In this document: one piece after another, positions 35,199 through 43,258 of the stretch
Layout: every line of letters begins with the position of its first letter
Position numbering within the stretch: the stretch's first letter is position 1
Program-made: the position numbers and the translations under genes
From: Pseudomonas putida NBRC 14164
Lineage (GTDB): Bacteria; Pseudomonadota; Gammaproteobacteria; Pseudomonadales; Pseudomonadaceae
Assembly (NCBI RefSeq): GCF_000412675.1
Contig: NC_021505.1
Coordinates: forward strand, 2,970,501-3,034,500
Direction: 5' to 3'
DNA: 64,000 nt
The notes under the pieces: model-generated
Told to the model about the DNA's origin: nothing
Seen by the model: only the letters and a program-made list of their open reading frames with translations
Databases searched by the model: none

Positions 35199-36455
35199 TT
35201 ATCGCTTGCCGGCCACCGAATACAGCACCTGCTGGTTGCGCGTCTTCATGAAGTCTTCCAGGCTCTGCCCACGCATCGCGGCGTACACCTGCAGGTTTGG
35301 CACCCCCACTACCGCAGCAAGCTTTTCCAGTACGAAGAAGATTGCGCCATACTGGATCAGCCCTCGCCAGTCACGGCGGCGTAACAGGTCGCATTCTTCT
35401 TCGCTCAAACCCGCCTCCTCAAAAAGCGCCTCTGGCGTTTCAAGAAAGCGACGGCGCCAGTCAGGTTCGATCATGCGGTGCAGAAACTTGTTCAGGCGGT
35501 AGCCCTTGGCGCTTCGCTCCAGCGTGAACGGGTAAGTTCCTTCGAGTTTGTCGATGCCGTCTAGCTGGTGCCGCATGTGCTTGAGGTGCCGGGCAGTGGT
35601 TTCGACGGGCACTGGCCGATCCTCATTCTCCAGCAGCAGCGTTGCAATACCTGTCATCGACGGCAGGTAGTAGTCTTGGTGCAGCTTCTTCACGTTGGAT
35701 GACAGCGCACCTCGCATGATCAACCAGGTGATCACCTCTGCCCCTTCCAGCCCGCCTAACGTAGCGAATTCGGCCAGGGTCATTTCCGTGAGGCGCAGCG
35801 GGTCATGGACCAGCAGATCCAGGAACTGCGCATCCCAATCGGGGTTGTTGAACCCGCAGCGCTCGCCATGGACCTGGTGAGAAACCCCACCTGTCGCCAC
35901 GATGGCCACCTTGACATCCTCTGGGTAACTTTCAATCGCCCGGCGCAGCGCCTGCCCCAGCTTGTAGCAGCGACGGGCACTCGGAATGGGGAATTGCAGC
36001 ACGCCCACCTGCAGCGGAACAATTTCTACCGGCCAGCCGTCGTCGCAGGCAAGCAACGCAGACATGGGGGAAAAGAACCCGTGATCAAGCGGCTTGTCAC
36101 GGAAAAACCCCATGTCGAATTCATCGGCCACCAGGCTTTCGCCGATGTGCCGGGACAGTGCCGCATGGCCATTCACCGCGGGCAGATCGCGAGGGTTGCC
36201 GCCCTCGTCTGCAACCTCATAACGCTCGTCGACGCCAAGGGTAAAAGCACCGTAATGGTCGAAGAAGAACGATGTCACGTGATCGTTGAAGATATAGAAG
36301 AGCACGTCGGGCTTTTTCTCATCGAGCCAGGCCTTGATTGGCTCGAACCCTTCAAAGATGGGGGCCCAAGCCGCATCTTGCTGCTTGTCGTGGTCGACCG
36401 CGAAACCGATAGTGGGTGTATGAGAGACGGCGAGGCCGCCGATGATACGTGCCAT
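35199..36455 (-). CDS. galA: gallate dioxygenase
   Basis: The 418-aa protein is a fused extradiol dioxygenase. A LigB-type catalytic domain has iron-ligand histidines in SHTPTIGF (residue 11) and FNDHVTSFF, with GGVSHQVHGERCG near 200. It is followed by a C-terminal LigA-like domain (LNKFLHRMIEPDWRRRF, YGAIFFVLEKLAAVVG). GalA opens gallate to 4-oxalomesaconate. ATG 36455 follows GGAA and is separated by 25 bases from galT. The outer-membrane porin gene galP, found next to galA in KT2440, is absent here. Confidence 0.94.
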   Translation of the reverse strand: MARIIGGLAVSHTPTIGFAVDHDKQQDAAWAPIFEGFEPIKAWLDEKKPDVLFYIFNDHVTSFFFDHYGAFTLGVDERYEVADEGGNPRDLPAVNGHAALSRHIGESLVADEFDMGFFRDKPLDHGFFSPMSALLACDDGWPVEIVPLQVGVLQFPIPSARRCYKLGQALRRAIESYPEDVKVAIVATGGVSHQVHGERCGFNNPDWDAQFLDLLVHDPLRLTEMTLAEFATLGGLEGAEVITWLIMRGALSSNVKKLHQDYYLPSMTGIATLLLENEDRPVPVETTARHLKHMRHQLDGIDKLEGTYPFTLERSAKGYRLNKFLHRMIEPDWRRRFLETPEALFEEAGLSEEECDLLRRRDWRGLIQYGAIFFVLEKLAAVVGVPNLQVYAAMRGQSLEDFMKTRNQQVLYSVAGKR

Positions 36456-36480
36456 GGAATGTTCCTTTACTTGAATGAAG

Positions 36481-37818
36481 CTACTGGGCCACTGCAGCCT
36501 GGATCGGCCGGCGCCGGGCATGGCCGTTGGCCAGGATCGCCATCGCAGCGATAAAGGCCGGTACGCTCAACAACGCGAAGAGCACTGGAACAGCGAAGCC
36601 CATACTCAACACTGCGCCGCCAATGAGCGAGCCGAAGATCGCCCCAAAACGCCCGATCCCTAGCATCCAGCTGACCCCTGTAGCGCGAAAATCTGTTGGG
36701 TAGTAGCCCGGCGCGAAGGCGTTGAGCCCGGTTTGTGCCCCGCTCATGAAAAACCCGGCTGCAGTTACCCCAACGGCAAGCAGCGTCGACTCCAGGCTGG
36801 TGGCGCCCAGCAAGAGGATGCACAAGCCACCCAGCACATAAGCCCCGGCAATAACGCGATTGGGGTTGCGCCGATCCATTGCCCAGCCCACTGCAATTGC
36901 GCCAACGGTACCGCCGAGCTGGAACAAGCCTGTGATGCTGGCTGCCCGCTCGATGGACAAGCCACTGTCACGCAACAGTGTGGGCATCCAGCCCATGGTC
37001 AGGTAAATCACCAGCAGGCCCATGAAATAGGTGCTCCACAGCGCGAGCGTGCCGAAACGGAACTGACCGGTGAACAGCATGCGTACCGGTGCCTTGTGAT
37101 TCGCTTGGCCCTCGCTGACGATGAACCGCGTAGCGGCAGTGAACACACCACCGAGCCGGTTCAATACCTTGGCGATCTCGGCAGCAGGTGCATTGCGGGC
37201 AGCAAGGAACCGTGCCGACTCAGGCAACCACAACCAAAGAAGCGGAAGCAGTACCAGCGGCATGATGCCACCCGCGAGCAATACTGCATGCCACCCATAC
37301 GCCGGGATCAGCCAGGCAGCCAGAAAACCGCCAAGCCCGGAACCCATGTTGAAGCCTGTGAACATGATGGTGATGAAAAGCGCGCGATTCCGCTCTGGCA
37401 GGTATTCAGACAGCAAAGTGGTGGTGTTCGGCAGCGCTGCACCCAAGGCTACCCCGGTGAGCAAACGCAGCAAGCCCAGCTCGTAGGGGTTGCGGGCAAA
37501 GGCGCAGGCCAGGCTCAGCACACTGAACCCAGTCACGGCGATCAGCAGCACCCGCTTGCGACCCAAGCGGTCAGCGTAAGGGCCTGCGGTCAAAGCGCCA
37601 ATCGCAAGGCCTACCATGCCGGCGCTCATGACCGGGCCAAAAGCCGCGCGGGTAAGGCCCCACTCCTGAATCAATGAAGGTGCGACAAAACCCATCACCG
37701 CCACATCGAAACCATCGAACAGAACAACCAGAAAGCACAGAGCCATGATGAGCCACTGATACCGGGATACTGGTCGGTCGTCGATCCATGCCTTGATATC
37801 GACCGCTTCGTTGCTCAT
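36481..37818 (-). CDS. galT: gallate transporter (AAHS-family MFS)
   Basis: The 445-aa protein is of the aromatic acid:H+ symporter type: DGFDVAVMGFVAPSL in the first helix, GPYADRLGRKRVLLIAV in the 2-3 loop, and the 12-helix pattern. The GalT name comes from its place directly upstream of galA in the same direction and from the P. putida order. Related PcaK/BenK-type carriers take up hydroxybenzoates, so a small aromatic acid is the safe substrate. Confidence 0.9.
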   Translation of the reverse strand: MSNEAVDIKAWIDDRPVSRYQWLIMALCFLVVLFDGFDVAVMGFVAPSLIQEWGLTRAAFGPVMSAGMVGLAIGALTAGPYADRLGRKRVLLIAVTGFSVLSLACAFARNPYELGLLRLLTGVALGAALPNTTTLLSEYLPERNRALFITIMFTGFNMGSGLGGFLAAWLIPAYGWHAVLLAGGIMPLVLLPLLWLWLPESARFLAARNAPAAEIAKVLNRLGGVFTAATRFIVSEGQANHKAPVRMLFTGQFRFGTLALWSTYFMGLLVIYLTMGWMPTLLRDSGLSIERAASITGLFQLGGTVGAIAVGWAMDRRNPNRVIAGAYVLGGLCILLLGATSLESTLLAVGVTAAGFFMSGAQTGLNAFAPGYYPTDFRATGVSWMLGIGRFGAIFGSLIGGAVLSMGFAVPVLFALLSVPAFIAAMAILANGHARRRPIQAAVAQ

Positions 37819-37862
37819 GCTTTCACCTTCTTGTTTTTGTAGGGACCAAGCCGAGGCGATGG

Positions 37863-37881
37863 GCTTGCCGCGAGGGCAAGC
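37863..37881. repeat. short hairpin upstream of galT
   Basis: GCTTGCC and GGCAAGC (7-bp perfect) with a 5-base loop lie 45 bases upstream of the galT start. It may be a leader structure or an operator. Confidence 0.35.
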
Positions 37882-38022
37882 GCCATCTGACTTATGGACG
37901 AAGGTGACTCTAAGGCGGGCATCCCTTCCCCGCCTCCATGAAATCCTTAAGCAGGTATCTGTTTTTCTTATTGGATGAATGGAGAGCCCGGGCTGCCCAT
38001 CGAGCGGAAGGCTCTGCCAAGC

Positions 38023-38072
38023 AAAAAAGCTGCACGCCCTTCATCGCAGGTATGCAATTGAGGACGTGCAGC
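38023..38072 (-). terminator. rho-independent terminator of the aminotransferase/RraA operon
   Basis: Read on the minus strand, GCTGCACG (38072-38065) pairs with CGTGCAGC (38036-38029) and six T residues follow (38028-38023). It lies 34 bases past the aminotransferase stop. The loop is long (28 bases). Confidence 0.65.
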
Positions 38073-38105
38073 CTTAGGGTGCCCAGCTTCAGCGAGGCAA
38101 TCTAT

Positions 38106-39314
38106 CTACCGTGCGTCCTCGCAGAAGCGGTGAATGGCCTGGCAAGCCGCACGCAGCGACTCGTCATCCAGCGCATAAGCAATGCGCAGGTACCCTGGAA
38201 GACCAAAAGCACTGCCCTGAACGACTGCAACATTGGCCTCCTCCAGCAACGCCAGGGCCACAGCCTCGTCATTGACCAATTCGCGCCCAGCAGGTGAGCG
38301 CTTGCCGATCAGCCCAGAGCAGTCGGCAAAAGCGTAGAAAGCCCCGCCTGGCACCTCACAACTGATGCCCGGCGCCTGGTTGAGCAACTCGACCATGAAA
38401 TCACGGCGCCGCTGGAATACTTCGCGGCTGTGGGCGATGAAGTCTTTCGGACCGTCCAGGGCTGCGATTGCAGCGTGCTGCGAGATGGAACACGCACCCG
38501 AGGTCTGCTGACCCTGAAGCTTTTCCATCGCCTCAAGCAACCAGCGAGGGCCGGTAGCGAACCCGATCCGCCAACCCGTCATGGCGTAGGCCTTCGACAC
38601 GCCGTTCATGGTCAATGTCCGCGCAGCCAGGCGTGGTTCGACCTGGGCAAGTGTGAGGAAGTCACGGCCGTCGAATATCAGGTGCTCGTAGATATCGTCC
38701 GCCAGAATCAGTACCTGCGGATGGGCCAACAACACCTCAGCAAGAGCCTGCAATTCGTCGCGGTCGTACACGGCGCCCGTGGGGTTGGACGGTGAGTTCA
38801 GGATCAGCCAGCGGGTTTTCGGCCCGATGGCTTCGGCCAGCGCTTGCGGGGACAACTTGAAGCCCGACTCGGCGCCACAAGCGACGATCCGCGACTCGCC
38901 ACCGCACAGTTCAACCATTTCTGGATAGCTGACCCAGTATGGCGCGGGGATTACAACCTCGTCGCCTTCGTTCAGGGTCGCGGCCAGGGCATTGAAGATG
39001 ACCTGCTTGCCGCCACTGCACACCAGCGTGTCCTGCCAGCTGACATCAAGACCATTCTCACGCTGGTATTTACGCGCGATGGCTTCACGCAGCGTGCGAA
39101 GGCCGGCTACCTGGGTATAGCGGGTATGGCCGTTGTCGATCGCACTGATGGCCGCAGCCCGGATGTGCTCCGGTGTATCGAAGTCAGGTTCACCCGCACA
39201 GAGCGAAATGATCTTCGCCCCGTCTGCGCGGCGCGCAGCCACGCGGTCGATGATCTTGTAGGTCGCCGAAGGCTTGGCAGCCTCCAGGCGACGGTTCAGC
39301 GTTGCCAGGCTCAC
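38106..39314 (-). CDS. class I/II PLP aminotransferase (aspartate aminotransferase-like)
   Basis: The 402-aa protein is a fold-type I aminotransferase: ISLCAGEPDFDTPEHIRAAA, VCSGGKQVIFNALAATLNEG, ILNSPSNPTGAVYDRDE, the lysine in MNGVSKAYAMTGWRIGFATG near residue 239, and GGAFYAFADCSGL. It is the last gene in an operon with three RraA-fold genes and overlaps the nearest by 4 bases. Being linked to aldolases, it may transaminate the keto acid they use or make; the substrate is not known. Confidence 0.9.
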   Translation of the reverse strand: MSLATLNRRLEAAKPSATYKIIDRVAARRADGAKIISLCAGEPDFDTPEHIRAAAISAIDNGHTRYTQVAGLRTLREAIARKYQRENGLDVSWQDTLVCSGGKQVIFNALAATLNEGDEVVIPAPYWVSYPEMVELCGGESRIVACGAESGFKLSPQALAEAIGPKTRWLILNSPSNPTGAVYDRDELQALAEVLLAHPQVLILADDIYEHLIFDGRDFLTLAQVEPRLAARTLTMNGVSKAYAMTGWRIGFATGPRWLLEAMEKLQGQQTSGACSISQHAAIAALDGPKDFIAHSREVFQRRRDFMVELLNQAPGISCEVPGGAFYAFADCSGLIGKRSPAGRELVNDEAVALALLEEANVAVVQGSAFGLPGYLRIAYALDDESLRAACQAIHRFCEDAR

Positions 39315-39940
39315 GCTTGCTCCTCCGGGTGGGAGAGGCCCATCAGGTCCATGGTGGTTTTGCCTTCGCGCAGCTTGCCCATGAATACGGCTTCTTTGTC
39401 CGCGCGCTTCTGCCCCTCCCGCAGGGTATGTTCAACGGCATTGGCCGGAATGATGATCACACCATCCTCGTCCGCGACGACAAGATCGCCGGCGCTGACC
39501 TGCGCACCGCTGAAATCGAACGGCTTGCCGACCGAAGGCGTGGTTGCCTTGACGGTGCCTTTGACCGAGATGCCTCGCGCAAATACAGGGAAGCCATGTG
39601 CTTCGAGCGCAGCGATGTCGCGCACACCACCGTTGATCACCAGGCCAACGATGCCTGCCGCTTCCGCCGCCACCGTAAGCACCTCACCCCAATAGCCGGC
39701 CACGAAGTCGGCGGTATCACAGACCAGCACGCTACCGCGCGGCGCTTTGGCAACAGCCAGATGCAGACCCAGGTTGTCACCTGGCGAGCACTGCAGCGGG
39801 TAAGCCGGCGCGGCGATGAATGCGCCTTTCCAGACAGCGCGAATCTCGCGGTCGACCGCGCATGGCAGCCCGGACGCCTCGTACAGGGTGGAGCTGCCGA
39901 GGACCTTTGCAATGTTCTGGTAATCGTGTGGAAGGCTCAT
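39311..39940 (-). CDS. RraA-family (HMG/CHA aldolase-like) paralog 1
   Basis: The 209-aa protein has the RraA fold with the aldolase signature in a variant form: E-x20-R-D (YWGEVLTVAAEAAG then NGGVRD), where GalC has D. Next come HGFPVFARGISVKGTVKAT and VVADEDGVIIIPA, typical of the HMG/CHA aldolase branch. It overlaps the aminotransferase gene by 4 bases and paralog 2 by 4. RraA proteins can also regulate RNase E, but the catalytic residues and context point to an enzyme. Confidence 0.85.
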   Translation of the reverse strand: MSLPHDYQNIAKVLGSSTLYEASGLPCAVDREIRAVWKGAFIAAPAYPLQCSPGDNLGLHLAVAKAPRGSVLVCDTADFVAGYWGEVLTVAAEAAGIVGLVINGGVRDIAALEAHGFPVFARGISVKGTVKATTPSVGKPFDFSGAQVSAGDLVVADEDGVIIIPANAVEHTLREGQKRADKEAVFMGKLREGKTTMDLMGLSHPEEQA

Positions 39941-40602
39941 GATTGCTTGCTCTGAAGGGAGTGGTAACCGAGGGCGGCACGGGCGTCTTTAAGGCTCTTG
40001 CCAGCCGCAATCTGTTCGCGGATCTGCGTTTCAACGTGTTCGATGCGACGTGCCGTTTCAGCAACTTCCTGGGCACGCTCACGCGGGACAATGACGACAC
40101 CATTGGCGTCAGCGACGACGATGTCCCGGGCACAAACCCGGGCATGGCCAACCGACACCGGCTGGTTGACGGCCACGACCTCGACGCGGTCCTTGCCGGT
40201 ACGCATGAAGCGGCCTTTGCTGAACAGCGGGTAGCCTTCGCCCAGCGCCTTGTTCACATCGCGGCAGACACCATCAATGACCGTGCCGGCAATACCGCGG
40301 GCCAGGGCGTACTGGGTCATGATGTCGCCCCACACCGTGCAATCGGTACGGCCTTCGTTGGCGATGACCACAACGTCGCCTGGTGCTACTTCATCAATGA
40401 AGTCACCCACGGTGCCTGGCGGTGTGCTTGCACTGACATACTGGACAGTGAAGGCCGGGCCGACCACGACCTGGCTATAGTTGGCCAGCGGCGCGATACC
40501 AAAGGCCTGGCCGGGAAGGCCCAGCTTGTCCATCGCGTCGGACACCCCCGGGGTATCCAGGCCTTCGAACAAGGCGACCAGGTCTTTATCAGAAAGGCTC
40601 AT
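39937..40602 (-). CDS. RraA-family (HMG/CHA aldolase-like) paralog 2
   Basis: The 221-aa protein shows the full D-x20-R-D signature (WGDIMTQYALARGIAG then DGVCRD), VCARDIVVADANGVVIVPRE, and an N-terminal DTPGVSDAMDKLGLPG helix. It is in the same transcription unit as paralogs 1 and 3. The three differ from each other as much as from GalC, so they may form different subunits or act on different acids. Confidence 0.86.
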   Translation of the reverse strand: MSLSDKDLVALFEGLDTPGVSDAMDKLGLPGQAFGIAPLANYSQVVVGPAFTVQYVSASTPPGTVGDFIDEVAPGDVVVIANEGRTDCTVWGDIMTQYALARGIAGTVIDGVCRDVNKALGEGYPLFSKGRFMRTGKDRVEVVAVNQPVSVGHARVCARDIVVADANGVVIVPRERAQEVAETARRIEHVETQIREQIAAGKSLKDARAALGYHSLQSKQS

Positions 40603-40603
40603 A

Positions 40604-41266
40604 TCAGTGCTCCACCTTGATGGCTTCGAATTGGGTGTCGTGCATCACTTCCTCGACCGAACGGCCTGCGCGGACGGCGTCCACCATGCCGGCCTGGCGA
40701 CGGTCGATACGCTCGGCCAGGTCAAGCACCTTCTCGATGGCACCGGCCGGGACGAAAACGGTGCCGCATGCGTCGGCAATCACGTAGTCGCCTTCATCCA
40801 CGTCAACGCCGGCCATGCGAATGGTGACGGCCGCGTCGATCTGGATGAGCCTGTTGCGCGCGCTGATCATGGTCACGCCACGGCCGTAGACCGGGTAACC
40901 GATGTCGGCGCTGCCGCAGATGTCGCGGCTGAAGCCATCGATGATCGAGCCACGGATGCCTTTGCGCCGGGCGGCGTTGGCCAGGATGTCACCCCAGCTG
41001 GAAATACCGTCAACGCCACCCGCAATCACCAGCACGCGGTCATCGGTGGTGATCTGTTCGATGACTGGGGTAATCAGGTGAACGGTGGGTGCCACGTCCT
41101 GCTTTGGCCCCAACTGCACGGTGCTGGCTCGGCCAACAATCTTCGGGCAGTTCCAGAGCGGCATCAGGCCGTTGGTGGCTCCAGGCAGTTGGAGGAAGTC
41201 CAGCGCGTCCGACACCGTATTGGTATCGAGCACAGCCAGGCGCTCAAGCGGGGCTTTCAAGCTCAT
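40604..41266 (-). CDS. RraA-family (HMG/CHA aldolase-like) paralog 3
   Basis: The 220-aa protein has D-x20-R-D (WGDILANAARRKGIRG then DGFSRD), the family N-terminus (DTNTVSDALDFLQLPG) and VIADACGTVFVPAG. I start at ATG 41266 because AGAGG lies upstream; a longer frame adds 30 odd residues that run toward the divergent LysR gene. It is the first gene of the minus-strand operon and is controlled, by position, by the LysR regulator at 41374. Confidence 0.85.
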   Translation of the reverse strand: MSLKAPLERLAVLDTNTVSDALDFLQLPGATNGLMPLWNCPKIVGRASTVQLGPKQDVAPTVHLITPVIEQITTDDRVLVIAGGVDGISSWGDILANAARRKGIRGSIIDGFSRDICGSADIGYPVYGRGVTMISARNRLIQIDAAVTIRMAGVDVDEGDYVIADACGTVFVPAGAIEKVLDLAERIDRRQAGMVDAVRAGRSVEEVMHDTQFEAIKVEH

Positions 41267-41373
41267 CGGTTGCAGGCCTCTTGTAAGTGAGGCTTGAGTA
41301 TCTGCGCGGGCATTTGATACGTATATTACGAAGAAGCTAAGCTTGTCATACTCCAAACCTATGGAAGAATGCC

Positions 41374-42273
41374 GTGATCAACTTTCGCTTGATACGTCAC
41401 CTGTGGCTGTTCCTGGCCGTTGCCGAGGACCAGAACTTCAGCCGCGCGGCCAAGCGGCTGGGCATGTCACAGCCGCCGTTGACCGAGCAGATCCAGGCGC
41501 TTGAACAGTCCCTTCGCATTCAACTGTTCACCCGCTCTCGCCGTGGCGCTCAGCTCACTGCCGCCGGGGCTGCAATCCTCCCCGCTGTGCGAAAGTTTGC
41601 TGATCAGCTGGAGCGACTGGAGTTGGCGGTTCACGAGGCTGTGGCAGGGCACGCCGGCGTGGTGACCATCGGGGCGATCACCTCGGCCATGATCGATGTG
41701 CTGCCCCAGCTGATCGAGCGGTTCAAGCAAGACCACCCGTTGGTCACGGTTTCGGTTCGAGAGATCGATAGCGCGGAGGCGATACCCGCGCTTGAGGCCG
41801 GCGATATCGACATCGCCTTTGCACGCCTTGAAGGCAACCTCGGCCGGCATCTGCAGTCCATGCCGCTGTCAGAGGATCGCCTGGCAGTCGCGATGCCCAA
41901 GGACCACCCATTGGCCTCCAGTGCAGCCATTGAGCTCAAGGCACTTGCCGATGAAACCCTGGTGATGGCCTCACGAGACGTCAGCCCGGTGTATTTCGAC
42001 TATCTGGTGGGGCTATGCAAGGCCAGCGGCTTCGCGCCGCGTATCGTGCATCAGGTCCGCTCTGTCACGGCGCAGGTGGCGTTCGTCAGTTGTGGCCAGG
42101 GCATCGCTTTGGTGCCCACCTCCATGGACAAGCTTGCTCCCGAAAATGTTTTGGTGCGGCCGTTGCAGCCAGAAGTGAAGGTTGTCACCACCGCCATGGC
42201 ATGGCACGGCGTAAACGGTAATCCCTTGGTGGATGCGATGATTGACCAGGCCAAGCAGGTTTTTGCGTCATAG
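41374..42273 (+). CDS. LysR family regulator of the RraA/aminotransferase locus
   Basis: The 299-aa protein has a LysR HTH (FLAVAEDQNFSRAAKRLGM, SQPPLTEQIQALEQSLRIQL) and an effector domain. The start is GTG 41374 with GGAAG upstream. The gene is divergent from the RraA operon (107-base gap) and runs in the same direction as the hydrolase and symporter that follow. It probably controls both sides. Confidence 0.88.
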   Translation: MINFRLIRHLWLFLAVAEDQNFSRAAKRLGMSQPPLTEQIQALEQSLRIQLFTRSRRGAQLTAAGAAILPAVRKFADQLERLELAVHEAVAGHAGVVTIGAITSAMIDVLPQLIERFKQDHPLVTVSVREIDSAEAIPALEAGDIDIAFARLEGNLGRHLQSMPLSEDRLAVAMPKDHPLASSAAIELKALADETLVMASRDVSPVYFDYLVGLCKASGFAPRIVHQVRSVTAQVAFVSCGQGIALVPTSMDKLAPENVLVRPLQPEVKVVTTAMAWHGVNGNPLVDAMIDQAKQVFAS

Positions 42274-42362
42274 GCTGGGCATATGACAGGGTTCGCGGCT
42301 TCGTATTTTACAAAATTCAGGGTGGGCCCGACATTGGGGCCTCTGTAAAAGGAGTTCCCACC

Positions 42363-43172
42363 GTGGCAAACCCTGCTCGCTTCACTCACGAGAAACTGCC
42401 GTTGAACATCGACGGCGTACTGCTGGATCTGGCGGTGATCCATCGTTCCGGCCCCAAGGCACCTATCCTCTTCCTGCATGGGTTCGGTTCTACCAAAGAA
42501 GACTATGCCGACATCACGCTGCAGCCCGCATTCGAAGGCCATCCCTTCATTGCCTACGATGCGCCTGGTTGCGGGGAAACCGAATGCGCCGACCTCGCCC
42601 GCATCGACATCCCCTTGCTGGTGAAGACTGCCCAGGCTGTACTTGCACACTTTGGCGTCGACAGATTCCATCTGGTTGGCCACTCCATGGGCGGCCTGAC
42701 CGGGCTGATGCTCGCTGATGCCGCTCCAGACCGAGTGCTGAGTTTCGTCGACATCGAGGGCAATATTGCGCCCGAAGATTGCTTCCTCAGCCGGCAGATC
42801 CACGATCACTCGCGCGAAGACGATTTGCGCTTTTTCCGCGACTTCATCGAGCGCACCCGGCTTGCCGCTGATCCTGCCAGCGCACTCTATGCGGCCAGCC
42901 TGACGCACAAGGTACGTACCGGGGCGGTGCGCGGCATCTTCGAGTCCATGGTTGAGCTGTCAGATAACGGCGGTCTGATGGAGAAGTTCCTGGCGCTACC
43001 CTTCCCGCGCCAGTACATGTACGGCGCAACCAACGCCCACCTTTCCTATCTGGACGACATCGCTGCCCAAGGGGTGCAACTGGCTTGCATCCCTGATTGT
43101 GGCCACTTCCCGATGTACTCCAACCCGGCGCTGATGTGGCAGCACATCAAGGCACTGCAAGACCGCGCCTGA
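42363..43172 (+). CDS. alpha/beta hydrolase
   Basis: The 269-aa protein has the fold's oxyanion segment LFLHGFGSTKEDY near residue 40, nucleophile elbow GHSMGG (serine near 103), VDIEGN near 133, and a final histidine in IPDCGHFPMYSNP. These form an intact Ser-His-acid triad. GTG 42363 follows AAGGAG. It may hydrolyse an ester or a C-C bond; being between a LysR gene and an AGCS symporter does not decide the substrate. Confidence 0.87.
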   Translation: MANPARFTHEKLPLNIDGVLLDLAVIHRSGPKAPILFLHGFGSTKEDYADITLQPAFEGHPFIAYDAPGCGETECADLARIDIPLLVKTAQAVLAHFGVDRFHLVGHSMGGLTGLMLADAAPDRVLSFVDIEGNIAPEDCFLSRQIHDHSREDDLRFFRDFIERTRLAADPASALYAASLTHKVRTGAVRGIFESMVELSDNGGLMEKFLALPFPRQYMYGATNAHLSYLDDIAAQGVQLACIPDCGHFPMYSNPALMWQHIKALQDRA

Positions 43173-43196
43173 CCCCGTTTACCGGCTCCAACCCCT

Positions 43197-43218
43197 ACAC
43201 GGCTGCTTGCGGCCGTGT
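43197..43218. repeat. intercistronic hairpin before the AGCS gene
   Basis: ACACGGC at 43197-43203 and GCCGTGT at 43212-43218 are a perfect 7-bp pair. It may tune expression between the hydrolase and the symporter. Confidence 0.35.
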
Positions 43219-43258
43219 GTACCCGCACACCCAGTCATAATAACAATGAGGTTGCGTC

